Source: JAAGZL01 sp050291365 (GTDB lineage Bacteria > Pseudomonadota > Gammaproteobacteria > Chromatiales > Chromatiaceae). Taken from it: a stretch of 64,000 bases of DNA. Both the position numbers and the translations under genes were made by a program. Below, one piece after another: positions 59,652 through 64,000 of this stretch. Location: the NCBI GenBank assembly GCA_050291365.1, contig JBNKJS010000044.1, positions 1-64,000 on the forward strand, given 5' to 3'. Positions within the stretch are counted from its first letter, which is position 1; each line of letters opens with the position of its first letter. A model generated the notes under the pieces. That model was not told the origin of the DNA. It saw only the letters and a program-made list of their open reading frames with translations, and ran no database searches.

Positions 59652-60230
59652 CTACAGCCTAGAGATACGCCATCTTATTTCATGAGTAAAGTTCTTTCTA
59701 AAGCGGCGTCTAGCCTCTTTCTCCATCACCCTTTCAACCTTACGCTGCATAAAGGTGCGCGGAACGCTGGGGCCGTGTAGCGCTTTGATTGGGTAGCGGC
59801 CTTTACCTGTTCTTACATAGACCAAGGGCTTTCCGCTATTCTTACCGCTACCTATGAACGACCCTTTGTAGACCTTAGACTTGTTCCAGGCTTTGGCTCT
59901 TACGCCTCCTTCCCTTGAACGCTTGGTACGTTTTCCCGGCCGACCCATCAGCTGCCTACCAACCCTTACGAACTCAATCAAGTTCGGTGCGCCCGGTAGT
60001 GCATTGATCTTTGCTGTATAGCGACCGCGCCTAGCACGAACAATCTTTAGACGTTTCTTGATGTACCCAGACTTCAAGCCTGTCTCTTTCTTAATCTCTC
60101 TCGACGATTCCGTCCTAACGCCTGATATAGTTTTATTAAGAGCCGATACTGTGGCCGCCGGTACTACTTTACGCTCAAGGCTATTCAGGTATCTTGTAAC
60201 CTCCTTGACGTCTCCCTTTACCGAGAACAT
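59652..60230 (-). CDS. gpZ-like minor tail protein
   Basis: This 192-residue very basic protein has VSALNKTISGVRTESSREIK, LKSGYIKKRLKIVRARRGRY and HGPSVPRTFMQRKVERVMEK, the pattern of lambda minor tail protein Z family (PF06763), which completes the tail and links it to the head. In lambda gpZ lies in the head-tail region (FII-Z-U). Here it is before terminase, far from the other tail genes. Its start overlaps the stop of a tiny gene upstream (TAATG). Confidence 0.8.
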   Translation of the reverse strand: MFSVKGDVKEVTRYLNSLERKVVPAATVSALNKTISGVRTESSREIKKETGLKSGYIKKRLKIVRARRGRYTAKINALPGAPNLIEFVRVGRQLMGRPGKRTKRSREGGVRAKAWNKSKVYKGSFIGSGKNSGKPLVYVRTGKGRYPIKALHGPSVPRTFMQRKVERVMEKEARRRFRKNFTHEIRWRISRL

Positions 60231-60319
60231 TAGCGGTCATAGTGATGCGGATGCTTTGGGTCACGCTCCATTACTATCCACAAACCAACAATAGCAATAG
60301 CAATTAGCAGTATCTCCAC
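60230..60319 (-). CDS. Tiny membrane protein, 29 residues
   Basis: A GTG at 60319, right after a GGGGGG ribosome binding site, opens a 29-residue frame that ends in TAA overlapping the gpZ start (TAATG). The first 17 residues (MEILLIAIAIVGLWIVM) form one membrane helix, and the end is charged and histidine-rich (ERDPKHPHHYDR). The tight coupling on both sides supports translation. It could be an accessory lysis or exclusion protein; there is no family assignment. Confidence 0.55.
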   Translation of the reverse strand: MEILLIAIAIVGLWIVMERDPKHPHHYDR

Positions 60320-60320
60320 A

Positions 60321-60506
60321 TCAACCCCCCAGCTTCTTTAGTCCTAACTGAATTAGCAGTGAGGCCAGCAATGTAATCGCGCTGACGTACCCAATAGCTC
60401 TATTCTGCCAGCCGCGAACCATACGCATTTCATCAAACAGCACATCAACATCCTTTTGCAATCGCTCGATCTTTGCGTCCCGCTGCCCCTCATCGTAAGT
60501 ATTCAC
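60321..60506 (-). CDS. Small coiled-coil membrane protein, XhlA/holin-like layout
   Basis: This 61-residue protein has an acidic/basic helical front (DAKIERLQKDVDVLFDEM) and one C-terminal membrane helix (AIGYVSAITLLASLLIQLGL), the layout of XhlA-type lysis or membrane-attachment proteins. It is the first gene after the leader terminator at 60563-60595. Together with the tiny 29-residue protein downstream, it may form a second, early-late membrane module apart from the main lysis cassette. Confidence 0.6.
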   Translation of the reverse strand: MNTYDEGQRDAKIERLQKDVDVLFDEMRMVRGWQNRAIGYVSAITLLASLLIQLGLKKLGG

Positions 60507-60562
60507 GGCTGTTTGTTCCTGTTGTGCTGTCTGTTGGTTTGTTTTGATAATTTGACGGCATG

Positions 60563-60595
60563 AAAAAACCCACGCCGTGTTAACGGAGTGGGTTT
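60563..60595 (-). terminator. Leader terminator tR'-like, downstream of the late promoter
   Basis: AACCCAC pairs with GTGGGTT, with a second CCGT/ACGG step inside, and is followed by six T residues on the minus strand. It starts about 25 bases after the inferred late start site and is the place where a Q-like protein would allow read-through. Confidence 0.88.
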
Positions 60596-60597
60596 CT

Positions 60598-60618
60598 GCT
60601 TCGTCACCTCTGCGAAGC
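60598..60618 (-). other. Leader hairpin before the late terminator
   Basis: GCTTCG-(nine bases)-CGAAGC forms a six-base stem at the very start of the inferred late transcript, directly before the terminator. It could be part of an RNA or DNA element used for antitermination. Confidence 0.55.
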
Positions 60619-60624
60619 TAACGC

Positions 60625-60654
60625 ATTCTATGCAGAAAGCGGCTAGCCAGTCAA
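60625..60654 (-). promoter_or_regulatory. Late promoter pR'-like
   Basis: On the minus strand TTGACT (60654-60649), an 18-bp spacer and TAGAAT (60630-60625) match a sigma-70 promoter five of six at each hexamer. A second TTGACA lies 14 bases upstream. It is placed just after the Q-like gene and just before the leader terminator, the lambda Q-pR'-tR' order. Confidence 0.75.
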
Positions 60655-60681
60655 CTACTTTTTGTCAATGAAGATTAGGTT

Positions 60682-61059
60682 TCATTTTGTGACACCTTCT
60701 CCAGCATCCCAATACGCAGCTACCGACGCTTCACCATAGCCGCGATATATCTTTACCGTTGCTTCACTTACCTTCACTTCATCCGCAATCACCTTATTAG
60801 GCATCTCCAGGTAATAAATCATTTTCAGGACCTTGAAATATACCGGCTGCTGCATTTTGACACGGCCCAGAATTCTATCCATACGCTCTGAATCTGGATC
60901 ATCAGGGCCGCGACCTTTATCTAGCAACTCTTCGTACCGACCAACAGTGCTACTATCTACGCCGACACCCTCAAGAGCCTGCAACCACTCACCCCATGCC
61001 TTTAATCTCTCTCTGGTACCTTCGATTACTTTGTGATTAAGCTGCTTCGCTGCTGACAC
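60682..61059 (-). CDS. Late-gene regulator, Q/ArpU-like
   Basis: This 125-residue protein has a C-terminal helix-turn-helix of the sigma-region-4 type (NKVIADEVKVSEATVKIYRG) and a helical front (GTRERLKAWGEWLQALEGVG). Such short proteins are the last gene before the late promoter in many lambdoid and related phages, where they act as antiterminator (Q) or late activator (ArpU/RinA). Position directly upstream of a promoter-terminator leader, plus three terminators inside the late operon, suggests an antitermination role. There is no Q-specific zinc motif. Confidence 0.7.
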   Translation of the reverse strand: MSAAKQLNHKVIEGTRERLKAWGEWLQALEGVGVDSSTVGRYEELLDKGRGPDDPDSERMDRILGRVKMQQPVYFKVLKMIYYLEMPNKVIADEVKVSEATVKIYRGYGEASVAAYWDAGEGVTK

Positions 61060-61072
61060 TATTCTTTTTCTC

Positions 61073-61306
61073 CTAATGTTTTTTACACGCTGCCTTTGCT
61101 TTCGCTAAGCTAGACCATGTACCCAACAACTCATGTGGCTGTGGTATTGTCTCGCCTATCTCGTAATGCACTTTAAGCCTTGACTTCCACCCCGCATCAA
61201 ACGGACCCCACGCGGTATACTGGTCTTTACCGTACGCCTTGCTAGGTGTTATCAAATACCCTGCGTCTGATTTGTATCTCCCGTCTGCCTGCTCTTCCCA
61301 CTTCAC
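61073..61306 (-). CDS. Small phage protein, unknown
   Basis: This 77-residue soluble protein (GYLITPSKAYGKDQYTAWGP, FDAGWKSRLKVHYEIGETIP) is probably translated, since it overlaps the gene before it by four bases and ends 13 bases before the Q-like gene. It has no recognised domain. It is typical filler between replication and late-control genes. Confidence 0.55.
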   Translation of the reverse strand: MKWEEQADGRYKSDAGYLITPSKAYGKDQYTAWGPFDAGWKSRLKVHYEIGETIPQPHELLGTWSSLAKAKAACKKH

Positions 61307-61689
61307 CGCTTAGCCTGCAACGCTCCGGTTATCCGCTGCCTGATGTAGTTATCAATCCTGTCGATGTAACATACCCGCGACTCATCCTGCATAACCGGAT
61401 ACTTCACAGACTCAAACCTTCCGCGCTGCTGCTCAAACTCAACAACCGTCAACCCCTTAACCTCATGCAGACGCTTTAGCAAATATTCATTTGCTCTGAG
61501 CGTGCGGGTGATTACCGGCCAATCCTCCATCTTGGTGTCGTAGTGATAACTACAGCAGCCCTTGCCACCACGTACTGAGTTAAACATTGTGGCTGCTAAT
61601 GGACAGTGATACGCCATGCAGGTGCCTTGCCTGTACTTCGGTTTTTGCTCTGGCTGATGCTTAACCGCATGATTGCTTACTTGGCTCAC
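61303..61689 (-). CDS. Small phage protein with cysteine/histidine cluster
   Basis: This 128-residue protein has cysteines and histidines in TCMAYHCPLAATMFNSVRGG and KGCCSYHYDTKMEDWPVITR, enough for one zinc site (C-x4-HC...CC-x2-H). Its C-terminal half is helical and charged. It follows the replication gene in a four-base overlap. It may help in replication or recombination; this is inferred from position only. Confidence 0.58.
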   Translation of the reverse strand: MSQVSNHAVKHQPEQKPKYRQGTCMAYHCPLAATMFNSVRGGKGCCSYHYDTKMEDWPVITRTLRANEYLLKRLHEVKGLTVVEFEQQRGRFESVKYPVMQDESRVCYIDRIDNYIRQRITGALQAKR

Positions 61690-62600
61690 TTGTAACCCTC
61701 CTTGACCAACCTTGCGTCAATCTCAATTTGCAACTTAGATCTGTACTGCCCGTACTTATCGAGACTACCTGGACGCTGCAGATTGTGTTTTATCGCATGT
61801 GGTTCTAGCTGCTCGTTGTCGAATGGAAGTCTTGCATATTCAGGCAACCGGCTATTCTTACCCCCTCCCGACCGATCCGTCCTCACATATCTTTTTTCCC
61901 TGTGCATCCACTTCCGAAACTCTGCATCCCAATCCGCAGTCATGTTGCCCTTGCTTTGTTGGTGATTTTTAAACTCATGGATTAACTCATCAGGATTTGG
62001 CAGTCCATGAATCTTTGCGTAATCACGGTGTTCTTTTGTCACCTCAAAACAATCAGGGATTGGAGAGTGAGTCACTCCACCGCCTTGCTGCTGCCCCCCT
62101 CTCTTCTCTACCTCCTCTCTCTCTACTGGGGGTTCTACTGGGGGTTCTCTGAGGGTTCGGGTCGCATTTTGCGACTTAGCCCCCCTATTTTTGCGACTTT
62201 GCCCGTCGCAATTTGCGACTTTGCCCTTAGTCGCATTTTGCGACTTAGCTAGTTGCATTTTGCGACTTAGCCCGTCGCAATTTGCGACTTTGCCCCCTAT
62301 GTCGCAATTTGCGACTTTGCCACTAAATTCATGGCTACACGCAAGTCGATAGATGTTAGATTTACGTCCAGATCCATCACCGCCGCGATGGATAATTTCG
62401 ATTTTTTCCTCTTCTTCCAAGGTCTGTATGCCACGAATTACAGTTGCCCTGTGCATGTCACAATCAGCCGCCAAGGTATCAATACCAGGGAAACATTCCG
62501 CGTTTTCATCTGCGTAATTACCCAACGTAACGAGCAGAAATTTTGGCCCTGGTTTTAATCCTCTTTGTTGGTATGCCCATGTGATAGCTTGGTTGCTCAC
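61686..62600 (-). CDS. Phage replication protein, O-like, with winged HTH
   Basis: This 304-residue protein has an N-terminal winged helix-turn-helix (ITWAYQQRGLKPGPKFLLVT, AECFPGIDTLAADCDMHRAT, VIRGIQTLEEEEKIEIIHRG) and a C-terminal part (DWDAEFRKWMHREKRYVRTD) of the type found in phage replication initiators. Between them (about 94-150) lies a repetitive low-complexity region (KVANCDGLSRKMQLAKSQNA) encoded by the iterons. Lambda O has the same plan: N-terminal DNA binding, origin inside the gene, C-terminal helicase loading. No helicase-loader gene (P/DnaC) is visible downstream, so loading may differ. Confidence 0.8.
   Translation of the reverse strand: MSNQAITWAYQQRGLKPGPKFLLVTLGNYADENAECFPGIDTLAADCDMHRATVIRGIQTLEEEEKIEIIHRGGDGSGRKSNIYRLACSHEFSGKVANCDIGGKVANCDGLSRKMQLAKSQNATKGKVANCDGQSRKNRGAKSQNATRTLREPPVEPPVEREEVEKRGGQQQGGGVTHSPIPDCFEVTKEHRDYAKIHGLPNPDELIHEFKNHQQSKGNMTADWDAEFRKWMHREKRYVRTDRSGGGKNSRLPEYARLPFDNEQLEPHAIKHNLQRPGSLDKYGQYRSKLQIEIDARLVKEGYK
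62161..62321 (-). repeat. Iterons of a probable phage replication origin inside the O-like gene
   Basis: Seven copies of a near-palindrome GTCGCAAWTTGCGACTTwGC begin at about 62161, 62183, 62205, 62230, 62252, 62274 and 62301. The second is incomplete at one end. Spacing is 22 bp for four intervals, then 25 and 27, close to two helical turns. The arm TGCGACTT is kept in every copy, while the other arm and the linkers vary. This is the design of the lambda origin, which lies inside gene O. Confidence 0.88.
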
Positions 62601-62785
62601 TAATCATCCACCCCAACATGAAACTCCCAGTCTTCAACCCGCCAAACGCCGATCTTGTTCAACACCTTCCACATAAGCTGCCTGCGCTTTTCACGCTTTT
62701 GCTTTCGGCGTTCCTGCTTGGCCCTGACTGCCTCAATCCTGGCTATTCTGCCGTGCGCTCTGGCTGCGTCTTTGGGTATCCTCAC
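62600..62785 (-). CDS. Small very basic phage protein
   Basis: This 61-residue protein is arginine/lysine-rich (RIARIEAVRAKQERRKQKRE), likely a helix, and ends in an aromatic patch (GVWRVEDWEFHVGVDD). It overlaps the replication gene and the gene upstream by a base each. It may bind nucleic acid. The family is unknown. Confidence 0.55.
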   Translation of the reverse strand: MRIPKDAARAHGRIARIEAVRAKQERRKQKREKRRQLMWKVLNKIGVWRVEDWEFHVGVDD

Positions 62786-62976
62786 TACACTTTCTCCTCA
62801 AATCCTTCGCACCATAACGGATTGGCATCAATGCCCTTTCTGCACTGAATACCGCGCCTTTCAGGGTCGAAGCTTACGCACGCCTTACAGCCTTTCTCGC
62901 GGTAGATGGCCTTTGCTTCCTGGCCGGATAAGATCTGTTCCGGGTCGCCGTACTGACTAGCCGGTAACGCGCTCAT
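62785..62976 (-). CDS. Small cysteine-containing phage protein
   Basis: This 63-residue protein has four cysteines in CKAC...IQCRK...LWCEGF (about 30, 33, 45 and 55), which could hold one zinc ion. It overlaps its neighbours by a few bases. Similar little zinc proteins occur among lambda nin-type genes, but no match is claimed. Confidence 0.58.
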   Translation of the reverse strand: MSALPASQYGDPEQILSGQEAKAIYREKGCKACVSFDPERRGIQCRKGIDANPLWCEGFEEKV

Positions 62977-63581
62977 ACAGCCCCTACTCCAGATGTTTCA
63001 ATCAAACCCAATACGATGTCATTCAGCTTTTTATGAAGAGCCTCAAACGTGCCATCGTTGCTAATAACAACGTCTGCATGATCTGAATCTATACCCAGCT
63101 CACTTACATGCGGATTAACTGGTTTGGCTGCTTGGCGGTACAGATGAATAACAACTCCACCCTGACTCCGTATCCATTGCGCCTCGTTGTTAAAACGAAC
63201 ATCGCTAATCACCGCACCGGGGAAATAAATATTTTGCCTGCTCAGAATTTCACGCCGGGCCTTGATGAGCGCGTGTACTATCATTATCCAGACATCAGGG
63301 TTTACCTTTTCCCTGCCCCACTCAGTTCCAAACGACTGCATAAGCTGGCGCGGAGACTTACCAAAACCCTCTATAACCCGCTCTTTCTTGGTACCGCTAA
63401 AATGTTCATGGGTAAGCCCGTGGGTGTCGCGGAAAAGAATGACTAAAGCCTTTTTTATGTGGTCGGCAAAAGCAAGATGCATAAACCCAAACCGCTCCGC
63501 TAGATACCGCGCCGCTATGTCTTTGCCAGTACCGGCGCGACCGTGTATTCCTATTAAAATTTCTCTATTTGGCTTTTCCAT
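62973..63581 (-). CDS. Deoxynucleoside monophosphate kinase-like protein
   Basis: This 202-residue protein has a P-loop GIHGRAGTGKD (K20), then LAERFGFMHLAFADHIKKAL, with conserved DHIKK, SPRQLMQSFGTEWGREKVNP and VISDVRFNNEAQWIRSQGGV. This is the pattern of T4 gp1-type dNMP kinases, common in phages, which raise dNTP supply for replication. It is cytoplasmic. It is read from the same early transcript as the O-like gene. Confidence 0.85.
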   Translation of the reverse strand: MEKPNREILIGIHGRAGTGKDIAARYLAERFGFMHLAFADHIKKALVILFRDTHGLTHEHFSGTKKERVIEGFGKSPRQLMQSFGTEWGREKVNPDVWIMIVHALIKARREILSRQNIYFPGAVISDVRFNNEAQWIRSQGGVVIHLYRQAAKPVNPHVSELGIDSDHADVVISNDGTFEALHKKLNDIVLGLIETSGVGAV

Positions 63582-63939
63582 TTACCTTCTTCTTGATTGC
63601 TGTATCTATTGCCCAGCGTAGCCCTAGAATTGCGCCCACGGCCTCATCGGTCTCCGCCAGCGCCTCTTCTAATTCCCGCATAGGGTCCGCCTCACTGATC
63701 ACCATATCCCCCTCAAGCAACTTTCCAGTCGCCTCTACCCATTCGCCGAACTCTTTGAGAGCGCGAGATAGATCGGCAGAAGCTCCGGCAGGTGAGTTGT
63801 CTGGAATTGGCACGGCCAGTTCGCCATATCTTGCAGCAAGCAGTCGCCTCAGTTCTTTTCGCGGTTTTTCTGGCAGAGCCAGAACAAGCGCTTCCTCAAG
63901 ATCAGACTTTAGCTGCACCTCTTTTCGCACAATACGCAT
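63565..63939 (-). CDS. Phage protein, unknown, possibly extending past the right edge
   Basis: This frame of at least 124 residues begins at ATG 63939 (AGGCAG about eight bases upstream), but it stays open to the window edge, with coding-like composition (DDAIADRRANRQL), so the true start may lie beyond. The product is acidic-helical (LEEALVLALPEKPRKELRRL, ADLSRALKEFGEWVEATGKL), soluble and without known domain. Its end overlaps the kinase gene by 17 bases. Confidence 0.6.
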   Translation of the reverse strand: MRIVRKEVQLKSDLEEALVLALPEKPRKELRRLLAARYGELAVPIPDNSPAGASADLSRALKEFGEWVEATGKLLEGDMVISEADPMRELEEALAETDEAVGAILGLRWAIDTAIKKKVNGKAK

Positions 63940-64000
63940 TACAAGCTGCCTATTGGCCCGCCTGTCAGCAATAGCGTCATCGGTATGATGGAACCTGATT

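Larger units (their letters stand above)
36205..64000. mobile_element. Lambda-like siphovirus prophage, left end at tRNA-Leu, right end outside window
   Basis: Nearly all genes from here to the right edge are phage genes in a compact leftward block: replication, late regulator, terminase, portal, capsid, tail, fibres and lysis. A lambda-type GpA terminase, gpG/T-like chaperone, tape measure and J-like tip indicate a long, flexible tail and probably cos packaging. The left boundary is set by integrase-type repeats after tRNA-Leu and by the switch from housekeeping (rnr) to phage genes. No structural gene looks broken, so the prophage may be functional. Integrase, excisionase and repressor were not found and are expected beyond position 64000. 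Confidence 0.92.

Noticed and set aside
62161..62321. Regular repeats as a CRISPR array
   Set aside because: The unit is about 20 bp with 2-7 bp linkers, palindromic and inside a coding region; there are no spacers of about 30 bp and no cas genes.

Overview
The window looks like part of a gammaproteobacterial chromosome of moderate GC content with a prophage integrated on its right side. The evidence is a tmRNA 3' end, a MaoP/HdfR divergent pair, RimK/RimB-type genes, a flhF/fleN-type flagellar and chemotaxis operon as in polar-flagellated Pseudomonas and Vibrio relatives, an rnr-rlmB pair, and gamma-type tRNA-Ser(GGA) and tRNA-Leu(CAG). The species cannot be named from sequence alone.

Layout. 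1-155: end of ssrA (tmRNA) with its terminator. 435-4654: maoP and an hdfR-like regulator transcribed divergently, tRNA-Ser with a duplicated 5' fragment nearby, a SAM methyltransferase, a small secreted protein and a second HdfR-like regulator. 4859-7742: a 59-residue protein and a three-gene cluster (RimB-like protease, RimK ligase, aspartoacylase-family hydrolase). 8023-27468: one long leftward flagellar/chemotaxis operon. In transcription order it reads fliL M N O P Q R, flhB, flhA, flhF, fleN, fliA, cheY, cheZ, cheA, cheB, motC, motD, parC, parP, cheW, a 53-residue protein and a DUF2802 protein. It is headed by a consensus sigma-54 promoter at 27507-27522 and closed by a terminator at 7962-7990. 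It encodes the export gate, switch and export regulators, the placement and number control proteins FlhF/FleN, the sigma-28 factor, the chemosensory signalling core and its polar-localisation pair ParC/ParP. 27634-35912: a UMF1-type MFS transporter, a DUF2892 protein, a LysR regulator with an uncharacterised partner, a FadL-family porin with a long leader, a DUF2288 protein, rlmB and rnr.

36118-36204 is tRNA-Leu(CAG). Immediately after it begins a prophage that runs off the right edge. Its left end has repeats of the kind bound by tyrosine integrases, then two rightward genes (a short RadC/JAMM protein behind a promoter with a built-in operator, and a small HTH protein). Everything else is leftward. 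In transcription order from the right edge this is: an unknown gene, a dNMP kinase, small genes, an O-like replication protein with seven iterons inside its gene, a Q/ArpU-like regulator, a promoter-terminator leader resembling lambda pR'-tR', two tiny membrane proteins, a gpZ-like protein, terminase, the gpW slot, portal, a protease-capsid fusion, head-tail joining proteins, tail tube, tail chaperone with a likely -1 frameshift, tape measure, tail tip, fibres, and holin/SAR-endolysin/Rz/Rz1. The overall plan is lambda-like with a siphovirus-type tail. Three intrinsic terminators lie inside the late operon, so late expression probably depends on antitermination by the Q-like protein. The integrase and repressor are presumably beyond the right edge.

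No CRISPR array, insertion sequence or obvious new defence system was seen. The observations most worth checking are the iteron origin inside the O-like gene, the pR'-tR'-like leader with internal late terminators, the triplicated acidic motif in CheA, the phased att-side repeats and the operator-promoter in front of the RadC-like gene.
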